64,000 nt of DNA from Sphaerimonospora thailandensis. Its GTDB lineage: Bacteria > Actinomycetota > Actinomycetes > Streptosporangiales > Streptosporangiaceae. The translations under genes were made by a program, and so were the position numbers. This document shows, one piece after another, positions 15,831-23,604 of the stretch (positions are counted from its first letter, which is position 1; each line of letters opens with the position of its first letter). Below the pieces are notes generated by a model. That model saw only the letters and a list, made by a program, of their open reading frames with translations. It was not told the origin of the DNA and did not search any database. The stretch covers positions 62,001-126,000 of the forward strand of contig NZ_BOOG01000019.1 in the NCBI RefSeq assembly GCF_016863115.1, given 5' to 3'.

Positions 15831-16709
15831 TCATCGGTAGCCGAGGCGTTTGAGCTCCTCGCGGGCGACCTTCTCCACCAGGTCGGCGTCGGCCGCCGAC
15901 AGCCGCTTGCGCCAGGCGCCCGTCTTCGGCTTGGCCGAGCCGTACAGGGCGATGGTGGAGATCTCGGCGTGGAGGAAGTCCGACACCGCGTCGATCGCGC
16001 GGCCGGGGGAGGCCAGCATGTCCTCGTACCGCAGGGTCAGCAGTTGCTCGGCGGGCAGCTCGCGACGGAGCGTCGCGCTGAGCCGTACGGCGCTGCGCCA
16101 CCGCAGCGCGCATTTGCCCGCCGCCGGCATGTCGTTCCATCGGCCCCGGTGCTCGGCCGAGCGCACGCCGAGGAACGGATTGGGGAACTCGGCCTCCTCG
16201 CCCAGCATGTGCGGCCTGAACCAGGCAAGGCAGGCCGGGTCGGCCAGCATGTCGGCGACCACGTCGCGCCCGTCGCGGATGATCTGGATGAGCCGGGCGT
16301 CCGGGAACGCCTGCAGCAGCACCGGGGCGCTGTAGAGGAGATCGGGCCCGGCGTCGCCGAACCTGGTGAGCGAGCGCGACGCCACGCAGGGCCCCGACCC
16401 GATGATGCCGCCGGCCTCCTTGCAGGCCGCGCCGCATTCGGCGCAGGCGTCCGGCATGACCTGCCACGCCTCGGCCAGCACGTCGCGCAGCACCCGGTGC
16501 GCCCCCCGGCTGCGGGCGATCGACGGCCGCCGGGCGAACGCGTACACGACCCGGGCCACCGCGGCGCGGCCCATGGTGACGTGGAAGCCGGGAGATCGTT
16601 TGAGGGCACGGCCGACCAGGTCCGCGCCGGAGTGCGGAGCGGCGATCACGAACACCGGCTGACGGACCTTGACACCGTTGACCACGAGTATGTGCGTCGG
16701 AGGTCGCAT
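15831..16709 (-). CDS. PAPS-dependent sulfotransferase family protein
   Basis: 292-aa protein with the sulfotransferase fold. VFVIAAPHSGADLVGRAL near residue 19 corresponds to the 5'-phosphosulfate loop, and LIQIIRDGRDVVADML to the 3'-phosphate-binding segment. The C-terminal GAWRKRLS resembles the family's closing loop. Unusually, it has a cysteine cluster around CAECGAACK with a later GPC that could bind a metal. The acceptor substrate is unknown. It is divergent from the LD-carboxypeptidase; only 30 bp separate the two starts, so they share a promoter region. Confidence 0.75.
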   Translation of the reverse strand: MRPPTHILVVNGVKVRQPVFVIAAPHSGADLVGRALKRSPGFHVTMGRAAVARVVYAFARRPSIARSRGAHRVLRDVLAEAWQVMPDACAECGAACKEAGGIIGSGPCVASRSLTRFGDAGPDLLYSAPVLLQAFPDARLIQIIRDGRDVVADMLADPACLAWFRPHMLGEEAEFPNPFLGVRSAEHRGRWNDMPAAGKCALRWRSAVRLSATLRRELPAEQLLTLRYEDMLASPGRAIDAVSDFLHAEISTIALYGSAKPKTGAWRKRLSAADADLVEKVAREELKRLGYR

Positions 16710-16739
16710 AGATACGGTTAAGTCTGACACCCTTTGGGA

Positions 16740-17735
16740 GTGGAGGAGCGCAGCACACGCGGGGTGGACCACGGCGAGGCGCCGGCGGCGCGGCCGGCAT
16801 CGCGGATGGTACGCGGCCCGCGGCGGCTGCGGCCGGGGGACACGGTGGCCCTGGTGGCGCCGGCGGGGCCCGTCGATCCGGTGCGGCTCGCGCGCGGCCG
16901 GGAGCTGCTCGTCGAGCTCGGCCTGGAGGTGGTGATCGGCGCACACCTCCTGGACCGTGATGGGTTTCTGGCCGGTGCAGACACCGGCCGCGCGGCCGAC
17001 CTCCAGGAGGCGTGGTGCGACCCGGGGATCGCCGCGGTCGTCTGCGCCCGCGGCGGCTACGGCACGACCCGGCTGCTCGACCTGCTCGACTGGGAGGCCA
17101 TGGCGGCGGCCGAGCCCAAGATCCTTCTCGGCTCCAGCGACATCACCGCGCTGCACCGGGCGTTCGCCGACCGGCTGGGCGTCGCGACGCTGTTCGGGCC
17201 GATGCCCGCAACCGTCGTGATGGGCAGCCCCGGGGGCCCGGACCAGGACTCGTTCGCGAGCCTGAAGGCGGCACTGTTCGAGGGCGGGCACCTCGCACCG
17301 ATCATCGGCGACCGCCTGCTCGTGCCCGGCCGGGCCGGCGGCGCGGTCGTCACCGGTCCCGTCGTCGGGGGCAACCTGGCTCTGCTCGCCGCGCTGTGCG
17401 GGACGCCGTACGCGCTGCGCGCCGAGGGATGCGTCGTGCTGCTGGAGGACGTGACGGAGGAGCCGTACCGGATCGACCGCATGCTGACCCAGCTCCGGCA
17501 GGCCGGATGTCTCGACGGGGCGCTGGGCTTCGCGCTCGGGTCATGGGTGGAGTGCGGGGATCCGCTTCCGGTGCTCGCCGAGCGGCTCGCCCCGCTGGGG
17601 GTGCCGGTGATCGCCGGGCTTCCCGTGGGGCATGGGGCACCACAGCTCAGTGTGTGGATGGGGGCATATGGGGTTATCGATACAGAACTGTATTCTTTGA
17701 CGAACATGTTCCGCGACCCGGAGGCGGCACCCTGA
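16740..17735 (+). CDS. LD-carboxypeptidase (peptidase S66 family)
   Basis: 331-aa cytosolic serine peptidase that removes the terminal D-alanine from muropeptide tetrapeptides during wall recycling. The N-terminus RPGDTVALVAPAGPV, the ARGGYGTTRLLD loop and LLGSSDITALH (nucleophile Ser133) are typical of S66. The C-terminal histidine lies in VGHGAPQLSVWMGA. I use the GTG at 16740; TACGGT at 16713-16718 may be the -10 box, giving a nearly leaderless message. An ATG at 16806 would also keep the whole domain. Confidence 0.9.
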   Translation: MEERSTRGVDHGEAPAARPASRMVRGPRRLRPGDTVALVAPAGPVDPVRLARGRELLVELGLEVVIGAHLLDRDGFLAGADTGRAADLQEAWCDPGIAAVVCARGGYGTTRLLDLLDWEAMAAAEPKILLGSSDITALHRAFADRLGVATLFGPMPATVVMGSPGGPDQDSFASLKAALFEGGHLAPIIGDRLLVPGRAGGAVVTGPVVGGNLALLAALCGTPYALRAEGCVVLLEDVTEEPYRIDRMLTQLRQAGCLDGALGFALGSWVECGDPLPVLAERLAPLGVPVIAGLPVGHGAPQLSVWMGAYGVIDTELYSLTNMFRDPEAAP

Positions 17736-17777
17736 AACCCGCCCGGAAGGTCCGGGCAGCGGCGGAGGGATGGTGCG

Positions 17778-18689
17778 TTGGGACTCTTGCGGCGACTGCT
17801 CGGCCGGACCCGGACCGATTCCCCCGCTCCGCGGCCCGTCGAGGACGTCGACCTCGACTCCCTGCTCGCCCTGGTTGCCGAGACCATGGGGTTCACCTGC
17901 GCGTTCGCCCCTGACGGCACGTCCCTGACGCTGCGCTCCGCGGACCCGATCGTGGCGCGGGTGGTCAACCTCGTCGGCCTGCGCCGCGAGGCCGCCCGGC
18001 GCTCGCGCGAGGACTGGCCGATGCTGGTCTCCGAATACCTGGCCCACGCGGTGTCCGGCGAGCCGTTCGACGCCTGCAACCTCGCGCCGATCAAGCCGCT
18101 GCTGCGCGCCCGGGTGCACGCCGCCGACGATCCGGCGATCCCCGACCCGTCCCGCATCATCGGCCGCCACCTGAGCCCGGACCTGATCGAGGTGCTCACC
18201 ATCGGCACCCGCCCGGTCCGTCCCGAGGAGGCGTTCTGCTGGCCGGTCCCGCCCGCTGAGGCGCTGGACATCGCGATCGGCAACGCGCTCGCCGACGAGC
18301 GGCCCGCCGTTTCACGGCTCGACCTCGCCGGGACCGCGGTGTCCCTGCTGACCGCGCCGAGCGCGGCCGCGCACCTGCGGCGGCTGTCCGACCACGCGCC
18401 CATGCCGAAGGACGGCGTGCTGGTCGCCATGCCGCACCGGGGGATGATGGCCGTGCACCCGGTGGCGGGCATCGAGGTGGTGCGCGCCATCGAGCGGCTG
18501 CGCGTGTTCGCCCAGCGGGAGTACGCCACCAGGGAGGACGGGCTCACCCCGCATGTCTACTGGTGGCATCGGGAGCGGCTCACCCGCATCCAGGCCGACC
18601 TGGTCGCCCACAACGGGCAGACCCGCCTCGTCGTCACGCCCCCGCCGGCCTTCGCCCGCCTCCTCGCCCGCATCGCCCGCCAGCCCTGA
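17778..18689 (+). CDS. Conserved hypothetical protein
   Basis: 303-aa soluble protein I do not recognise. It has no signal peptide or membrane segment. A basic start (GLLRRLLGRTRTD) is followed by a DLDSLLALVAETMGF segment and a helical segment around VARVVNLVGLRREAARRSRE. The C-terminal half is mixed (HVYWWHRERLTRIQ). The TTG at 17778 has GGAGGG 9 bp upstream. It lies 42 bp after the LD-carboxypeptidase and may be co-transcribed. A short hairpin-forming CCCCC-GAAC-GGGGG sequence lies about 30 bp after its stop. Confidence 0.7.
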   Translation: MGLLRRLLGRTRTDSPAPRPVEDVDLDSLLALVAETMGFTCAFAPDGTSLTLRSADPIVARVVNLVGLRREAARRSREDWPMLVSEYLAHAVSGEPFDACNLAPIKPLLRARVHAADDPAIPDPSRIIGRHLSPDLIEVLTIGTRPVRPEEAFCWPVPPAEALDIAIGNALADERPAVSRLDLAGTAVSLLTAPSAAAHLRRLSDHAPMPKDGVLVAMPHRGMMAVHPVAGIEVVRAIERLRVFAQREYATREDGLTPHVYWWHRERLTRIQADLVAHNGQTRLVVTPPPAFARLLARIARQP

Positions 18690-18753
18690 CCGCTACGGCA
18701 CGGCAATGCAACCTGGCCCCCCGAACGGGGGAGAGCCTGGCTGACTGATCGGC

Positions 18754-19474
18754 CTACGGCTGTGGATCACCCCACACTCGGAAGCGATAGAGCGCGTGCC
18801 CTCGTTCCAACCATTCGAGTGACAGGCGGACTCCGGCGATCCGCTCCATCAGGACGAACGCGTGGACACGCCAGTCCTCCAACGTCCCCTTTCCTGGGAC
18901 GAGGCCGTTCTCAATGTCGGCGTATCGCTCGTGCAAGTTGAACAGGCCGTCGAGGTGCTTCTTGATGGCTGCGGTGTCGCCCCAGATGTCGCCTCCGTCC
19001 TTGAACCTGCACAGGAGGCGGCCACCGCGGGCGTAGGACAACGAGAACCGATAAAGGGTCTCGCTGCCTATCAGGCATAGGGCCTCACCCCCGGAGGAGA
19101 GCCGTTCAAGTGCCCCCGAAGGCTCGATCGCCGCTGTACTCCACCGCGAGGAACCATGGCGGTTCCTCGGCCAACAGCAGGAATCTTCCTACTATGCCCT
19201 CCTCAGGGTCGTCGTATGACTCATTGATCAGGCCTTGCAGATCGCCTACGGTGACATCGAGCACTTCGACTTCGAGAGCTTGGATCACCTGGTCGGCCGA
19301 GGGTGCCCGGCACCACGTCAGGCACATCTCGCCGATGTGAGGACTGCGCTCGATCAGGTCCCTGTAGTGCGCCTCAATGTCGGCCAACGAGGTCCCGCTC
19401 CTTCCATCGATTTCGTGTGTCCCAATACGGCCGGCCGCCGCCGGGAAGGCGACGACGTCGATGCGCTGGGGCAC
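18754..19474 (-). pseudogene. DUF6461-like protein gene split by a one-base frameshift
   Basis: Two minus-strand frames together make one protein. The first (from 19474) has the family-like GEMCLTWCRAPSADQVIQAL and ends ...WFLAVEYSGDRAFGGT at a stop at 19106. The second frame goes on without a gap: ALERLSSGGEALCLIGSETL, then YRFSLSYARGGRLLCRF, to 18754. Reading GGGGG (19113-19117, minus strand) as GGGG joins them in frame as AFGALERLSSGG. This layout resembles DUF6461 proteins, which are frequent near actinobacterial toxin-immunity genes; the family name is from memory. It may be a decayed gene, a sequencing error or a switchable homopolymer. Confidence 0.6.
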
Positions 19475-19691
19475 GGGCTACCGCTGCCGGGCGACTCTCA
19501 CGCTGTCGGAGTCGTCGTCCAAGCAGATTTCGCTGCGGCTCAGCGGCGTCAGCGGTTAGGGGTGCAACGGCGGCACGCTTGTTCTGTCCGGGCTGCGGAA
19601 CAACCAGGTGACCGTGCGGGTGCTCAGCTCCGAAGGCAGCGTCAGGATGTCGGGAACCGCAAGGGACACCGCTCGTTCATGACCATACTCT

Positions 19692-19800
19692 TCAGTTGAG
19701 GGCGAGGGCGAGGGCGGTGCCGATGAGGTGGATGTGGCTGAAGGCCTGGGGGAAGTTGCCGAGTTGACGGTCCTTCGCGGTCGAGCTCCTCCACGGAGCG
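19692..19800 (-). pseudogene. Fragment 1 of a GH15 glycoside hydrolase gene (3' end, internally deleted)
   Basis: On the minus strand this reads RQLGNFPQAFSHIHLIGTAL and stops at the same place as the intact GH15 gene at 25506. After ~75 bp the match jumps: 19766-19800 (TCCTTCGCGG, then CTCCTCCACGGAGCG) corresponds to about 26000-26030 of the intact gene. It is therefore a diverged copy with ~430 bp deleted. Differences from the intact copy show it is not a recent duplicate. Confidence 0.8.
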
Positions 19801-19890
19801 GTGGTTCTCGGGGAGATGCTGTCGCATGGAGTTGGATAGCTGGTGTGGCCAACTGGCGAAGCCGGCAGTCGATAATGAGAGGTGGTTGAG

Positions 19891-20148
19891 GTGAATGAGC
19901 TGGGTGATGGACTGGAAGAAGTCCGGGCAAGGGGCGACCTTGTGCAATTCATCCAGGGGCTTCGTTTGAATCTCCGGGAAGATTCGAGCTCCTGGGAAAA
20001 TGTGAGTCTTGACGGCTATCTGGAGGCGATGTCCGCCTGGCTGGAGGATCTCGAGGGGCTTATGAATAACAAGGGTCACCCTGTTCCCGAGAACCCGAGC
20101 TGGGCGCTGATCGCTGAAATGCTCCAGGCTGCTGCCGTTTATGAGTGA
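19891..20148 (+). CDS. DUF7660-like small protein, possible immunity protein
   Basis: 85-aa acidic protein: DLVQFIQGLRLNLRED, WENVSLDGYLEAMSAWLEDL and a PSWALIAEMLQAAAVYE ending. This D-L-V-x-F-I ... P-S-W ... A-A-x-x-Y-E pattern matches small orphan proteins (DUF7660) common beside polymorphic-toxin genes; family from memory. The GTG at 19891 fits GAGAGG at 19877-19882 better than the GTG at 19882. The stop overlaps the next gene's GTG by 4 bp. No toxin is present nearby. Confidence 0.65.
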   Translation: MNELGDGLEEVRARGDLVQFIQGLRLNLREDSSSWENVSLDGYLEAMSAWLEDLEGLMNNKGHPVPENPSWALIAEMLQAAAVYE

Positions 20149-20399
20149 TGAACGCCGGAGACAGTGCGTTGAGTAGGTCCGCCGACATCCAATTCACGTT
20201 TCACAGGCCCGTTCAGGTCCCTGTGACCCTCAGGGCGATGCTGGCCCAGAGAATCTCGTTCTCGTGGAATGGAGTCGTCTCGTATCTTATCGACGAGGAT
20301 GGCATGTATGTCTGGAAGGAGGTTCCTGATGTCCGGCTAACTGACGAGATAGATTATGAGGGTGAGGCGCGTTGTGGTCGGACTTCAAGAAGAAAATGA
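20145..20399 (+). CDS. Hypothetical protein, possibly truncated
   Basis: 84 aa from the GTG at 20145 (ATG at 20148 also possible), overlapping the stop of the previous gene. I do not recognise it. The middle reads IQFTFHRPVQVPVTLRAML, SFSWNGVVSYLIDED, MYVWKEVPDVRL, like a small mixed alpha/beta immunity protein. The ending GEARCGRTSRRK has different composition. In another frame the same DNA gives ALWSDFKKKMKEF, so a frameshift near 20365 is possible. Confidence 0.5.
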   Translation: MMNAGDSALSRSADIQFTFHRPVQVPVTLRAMLAQRISFSWNGVVSYLIDEDGMYVWKEVPDVRLTDEIDYEGEARCGRTSRRK

Positions 20400-20426
20400 A
20401 GGAATTTAGGAGGGTGCGCTGTTGAT

Positions 20427-20933
20427 ATGAAGTCACTAGCTGAAGGAATAAGGGCCCTCGCAGACCTCGTCGGAAAGGAGATCGTAGACTACCGAGACGA
20501 GCACGAGAGGTGGCCCATCTATCTCGATGCCCTAAATGGAGACGACCCCAGGGCAAAGCGAGCTCTTTTTGAAATCATGCCCTGGGAGACCGATGAACAC
20601 ATCCATCTATCCGTCGTCCTGCACATGCTGGAGCAGGTGTCGAGGAATGAGAGGCCGACATGGGTTGAACGCCTCTCCGATGAGTGCAGCATCCAATACG
20701 CCCGGGCCAGGGCCGACGACATCGTAGCTATGGAAACGATATTAACGGAGGGGCTTGCAGACGGTGTGGAGCAAGCACTTGAGACGGGGTCGAACTGGCT
20801 CCAACTCCACCTTGCGAAAAGGAGTGAATGCCTCCGAGCCTTGGAGGAGTTGTCTACTTCTGGCCGCACGAAGCGAATCAGGCGGACCGCCAAAGAACAG
20901 ATTGCAAAACTCCGCGATTCAATGAGTGAGTAA
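20427..20933 (+). CDS. Hypothetical helical protein
   Basis: 168 aa, no signal or membrane segment. It is almost entirely helical and charged (KEIVDYRDEHERWPIYLDAL, HLSVVLHMLEQVSR, AKRSECLRALEELSTSGRTK), as in HEAT-like immunity or adaptor proteins. The ATG at 20427 follows AGGAGGG at 20408-20414. GC is visibly lower than in the flanking core genes, in line with horizontal transfer. Function unknown. Confidence 0.6.
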   Translation: MKSLAEGIRALADLVGKEIVDYRDEHERWPIYLDALNGDDPRAKRALFEIMPWETDEHIHLSVVLHMLEQVSRNERPTWVERLSDECSIQYARARADDIVAMETILTEGLADGVEQALETGSNWLQLHLAKRSECLRALEELSTSGRTKRIRRTAKEQIAKLRDSMSE

Positions 20934-21049
20934 GTGAAGCTTGCGCCGCGCCGATCCGTCCTGCGACGAGGCGTGGCGCCGACATCCTGTAAGGACCCCA
21001 TAGCTAGCCTGACTTTTATGGCAAACGAAAAGAAATTCATCGAAGTCGA

Positions 21050-21481
21050 GTGAGGCTGATGATTAACTCTGTTGTGGATTTTCTCGCTCTTCGCTTCAGT
21101 GATAATCCGTCGGACTATAGGCGCGCGGCCCGCGAATCCGCACCCCTGGAAGTGTGGCGGGAGTTAGTTAGGCACCACCCGGAAGCACATTTCTGGGTTG
21201 CGCATAACAAAACGGTTCCTGTGGAAATCCTTCATGAACTGTCCTCAAGTTCTGACTGGAGGACTCGCTTGATGGTCGCGTCAAAGAACAAGGCAACCCG
21301 GGAAATATTGGATATTCTGGCGAGGGATAGTCACGAGGCTGTTCGCCAAGTTGTCGCTGGTCATCACAACACGTCCATAGAGGTGCTTGAGGTATTGTGT
21401 GGCGATGAATGGGATCAGATTAGGAATGCGGCCCAAGAGAATCTGGACAGCCGAAATGCAATTGAAAACATTAGAGATTGA
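21050..21481 (+). CDS. LRV/HEAT-like repeat protein
   Basis: 143 aa with about four ~24-residue helical repeats: HFWVAHNKTVPVEILHELSS, TRLMVASKNKATREILDILA, VRQVVAGHHNTSIEVLEVLC, IRNAAQENLDSRN. The pattern VAxNxxTPxEVLxxLA is that of leucine-rich repeat variant (LRV) proteins. The start may be the GTG at 21050 or the ATG at 21059. A short upstream frame (MANEKKFIEVE, ending at 21053) may be the tail of a lost gene. It could be an immunity protein, given the neighbours; this is inference. Confidence 0.6.
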   Translation: MRLMINSVVDFLALRFSDNPSDYRRAARESAPLEVWRELVRHHPEAHFWVAHNKTVPVEILHELSSSSDWRTRLMVASKNKATREILDILARDSHEAVRQVVAGHHNTSIEVLEVLCGDEWDQIRNAAQENLDSRNAIENIRD

Positions 21482-21617
21482 TATCTGTGAGTTCGGAACG
21501 TTGTGACGGTGCGTCGGCGACTTTGGCGCAGCGCGCACAGTTGCTGCCGTTGATCTTCAGCATGACGTGCCTGTGAGCTCTGGACCCACGTGCGCCATTG
21601 CATCTATGGAGGACCAT

Positions 21618-21686
21618 TCAGTTGAGAGCTATGGTGGTGCGGATGAGGTGGATGTGGCGGAAGGCCTGGGGGAAGTTGCTGAGTTG
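21618..21686 (-). pseudogene. Fragment 2 of a GH15 gene (3' end)
   Basis: Minus-strand reading QLSNFPQAFRHIHLIRTTIA ending at a stop (21618-21620) in the same position as the intact GH15 gene. Similarity covers about 69 bp and ends abruptly on both sides. It differs from both fragment 1 and the intact gene, so it came from another GH15 allele or an older event. Confidence 0.75.
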
Positions 21687-21973
21687 ACGTCAGAGGCCGG
21701 GGCGGTGGTCGTGCCGGGTTCCCCGGCCTGCGACCTTTACCGTTGCCGATCGACGCCGGCCGATTACTGTCAGGGAAAGGGAGAGCGAACGAGATTCTGT
21801 GATATGGGCTGGTATCTCCGTAGGCTGGTTCCGATTCTTGAGACGCTCGGACTGAGTGAGATCGAGACCAGAGACCTGTTCTGACCGGCTAAGTGCTACG
21901 GGAAAGCCGATCCACCGCAGTGCATCTGACGCGAGGGCGTGAATCTCGTGCTCGGGAGAGGTAGGGTCCCATT

Positions 21974-22306
21974 ATGGAATCGATCGGTGACGGAAGGATG
22001 CGTCCGGCAGGAAAGAGGGGCGAGGGGACACCATGGGCCCGCCTGCTGCTGTTTGTATCCCTTTATTCCCTGTCGGTACTATTGACTATGGTCAGCTTCG
22101 CCGGAATCATTCATCCGTACGCCTGGATGCCCGGGAACGAAGAGTACGTCGATCCGGATGTCGCTCTGGGCGCGTTGGTCTTCGCGGCCTCGGGATTTCT
22201 GCTCACCGTTTGTTCTGTGCTTGTCTTCCGTAAGTCATGGCTCGCTTGGATCTTGTGCGGGCCTGTGCTCGTGCTTTCCGCAAGCCGGATTATCGAGGCT
22301 TGGTGA
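21974..22306 (+). CDS. Small membrane protein, paralogue of the gene at 22554-22862
   Basis: 110 aa with three hydrophobic segments (LLLFVSLYSLSVLLTMVSF, VALGALVFAASGFLLTVC, WLAWILCGPVLVLSA). The loop IHPYAWMPGNEEYVDPDVAL has a near match (IHPYWWQPGGEDEVDPDIAL) in the minus-strand gene 250 bp away. The two are clear paralogues in opposite orientation. Function unknown; such small membrane proteins in toxin-immunity or defence islands can be immunity or effector proteins. Confidence 0.6.
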   Translation: MESIGDGRMRPAGKRGEGTPWARLLLFVSLYSLSVLLTMVSFAGIIHPYAWMPGNEEYVDPDVALGALVFAASGFLLTVCSVLVFRKSWLAWILCGPVLVLSASRIIEAW

Positions 22307-22524
22307 GGTCTTGGCCTCCGCTCTTTTGAGTTCGGCGGAGGGCGGCGTGATCTTCGGCGAATTACGTGGATGAAGGGATACGACAGCAGGTAGCGGGCCA
22401 TCGTAATACACCGACTGAGGTTGTCGTCAGACTTCTCGACGCCCCTGGAACGAGGTTGGCCGCGTCGAATAAATCAGGTGTGCGAGAATCAGCTGAGGAC
22501 ACGTGCTAAGGTAGCCACGGGCGC

Positions 22525-22556
22525 TGAGCCTGAATCCACCATTTGATTTAGGCTCA
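22525..22556 (-). terminator. Hairpin at the end of the minus-strand membrane protein gene
   Basis: TGAGCCTGAAT (22525-22535) pairs with ATTTAGGCTCA (22546-22556) with one G-T wobble and a 10-nt loop. It includes the stop codon of the gene at 22554. It could end transcription from both sides of this convergent junction. Confidence 0.6.
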
Positions 22557-22862
22557 GTGGGCAGACTGGAAATCGTGGATTGCGTCTATCGCGGCAATCA
22601 TCCGGCCTGCCGAGAACAGAATGACGAAGCAGCAGAATATCCATGCGATCCAGGAACGGCGTAACATCAACCCGGCGGCAAGTGCAAAACCAGTGCCTAC
22701 GACAGAAAAGACGAGTGCACCGAGGGCGATATCCGGATCGACCTCATCTTCTCCACCCGGCTGCCACCAGTAAGGGTGGATGTCTCCGAGGTAGCTGTAA
22801 ACCGTAGCCATAAAGGAGAGGATGAACAGCCCGAGATATGTCAGAACATGAGCTACACGCAC
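22554..22862 (-). CDS. Small membrane protein, paralogue of the gene at 21974-22306
   Basis: 102 aa with three hydrophobic segments (VLTYLGLFILSFMATVY, DIALGALVFSVVGTGFALAA, WIAWIFCCFVILFSAG). It shares the IHPYxWxPG-E-VDPDxALGALVF core and the RxSWxAWI motif with its neighbour. The ATG at 22862 begins where a GH15 fragment region starts upstream. Function unknown. Confidence 0.6.
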   Translation of the reverse strand: MRVAHVLTYLGLFILSFMATVYSYLGDIHPYWWQPGGEDEVDPDIALGALVFSVVGTGFALAAGLMLRRSWIAWIFCCFVILFSAGRMIAAIDAIHDFQSAH

Positions 22863-22899
22863 TCGCCCTCTATAGCATAGCCGTTCCCTGCAGAGCAGG

Positions 22900-23177
22900 G
22901 CCGTCGGTCGGGCTGTAGGTGAGTGCCTTGAGTGTGATCAGCGAGCGGACCACCGCCTCCCGCCAGCGGCCCTGATGTTCGCATCGGGAGACCCATTCCT
23001 CCCACAGCCGCCGGGTCTCGACGAACTCCTCGATCGGGTCGATCACCTCGGGTTGCGGCTGATGGGAGGGGTGCCAGGTGAAGACGAACGGCAGCCGCTG
23101 CAGGTCGCGTTCAGGTGGCCGTCGATGCGGCGGAACCACGGCACGATCCGGCCGTAGCCGAACCGGATGCGGAGCGG
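22900..23177 (-). pseudogene. Fragment 3 of a GH15 gene (middle part)
   Basis: The minus strand encodes LPFVFTWHPSHQPQPEVIDP, IEEFVETRRLWEEWVSRCEH and VVRSLITLKALTYSP, nearly identical to the intact GH15 gene at 26560-26755. The match then jumps over ~100 bp to the region matching 26855-26914 (IVPWFRRIDGHL in another frame). The gene is dead: both ends are missing, and it has an internal deletion and frameshift. Confidence 0.85.
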
Positions 23178-23413
23178 CCGCAAGCTCTGGCAGTTCGACC
23201 ATTTGATGCGGCCGAGGGTACGAAGAGGAGCCGTGATCGCAAGAAGGATGCGTTGGACTGATCAGCGGAGATATGATGCGATCGGAGTCTTTACGGCTGC
23301 CCGTGCGAAGCTGAGTCAAGCACAAGCGCTGTCCGCAGAGCGCTGAAGCGCGCTGGTCACAGCGGTGGTAACTGGGTAGTTGTCCTCCGCAACCTGGTGG
23401 AGGTGGAGGGTCG

Positions 23414-23604
23414 GTGAGTGTTATTCATGTTCGTCACGTTCGGAACGCGCTTGCTGGGGAATTCGACGGGCTGATCGATCTGTCCGATGTGGCAGCGAAC
23501 ACTCAGGAGTCTCCGAGGGGTGCGCATGCGCAATTGCGCAGTTTCTCAGGGAAAAGGGATCGCTGGTCGAACTGGCCAAAGCTGAGCGTGAGGGCGAGCA
23601 GTGA
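23414..23604 (+). pseudogene. Small gene with AIPR-like N-terminus, frameshifted
   Basis: The GTG at 23414 has a strong Shine-Dalgarno (GGAGGTGGAGGG). The protein begins VIHVRHVRNALAGEFDGLID, LSDVA, which resembles the start of AIPR (abortive infection) proteins. The frame then degenerates at nested palindromes near 23521-23540 (TGCGCAATTGCGCA). The other frame continues plausibly (AIAQFLREKGSLVELAKAER) and its stop overlaps the ATPase start by 4 bp (GTGA). I read it as one short gene broken by one base. The AIPR link is tentative. Confidence 0.4.

Noticed and set aside
18690-18753. Possible tRNA or attachment site near the left edge of the island
   Set aside because: A CCCCC-GAAC-GGGGG hairpin is present, but no cloverleaf can be drawn and no matching repeat was found at the other end.
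19556-19699. Minus-strand frame RAVSLAVPDILTLPSELSTRTV
   Set aside because: It looks partly coding but has no start of its own and runs out of GH15 fragment 1. It may be another gene remnant; too short to call.
21567-21884. 105-residue plus-strand frame ending ...YLRRLVPILETLGLSEIETRDLF
   Set aside because: Its first third is antisense to GH15 fragment 2. The Cys-rich remainder might be a piece of a lost gene, but there is no Shine-Dalgarno and no recognised domain.
23180-23413. Possible promoter or toxin gene before the AIPR-like remnant
   Set aside because: 234 bp with only short frames and a CTCC/GGAG hairpin; nothing firm enough to annotate.
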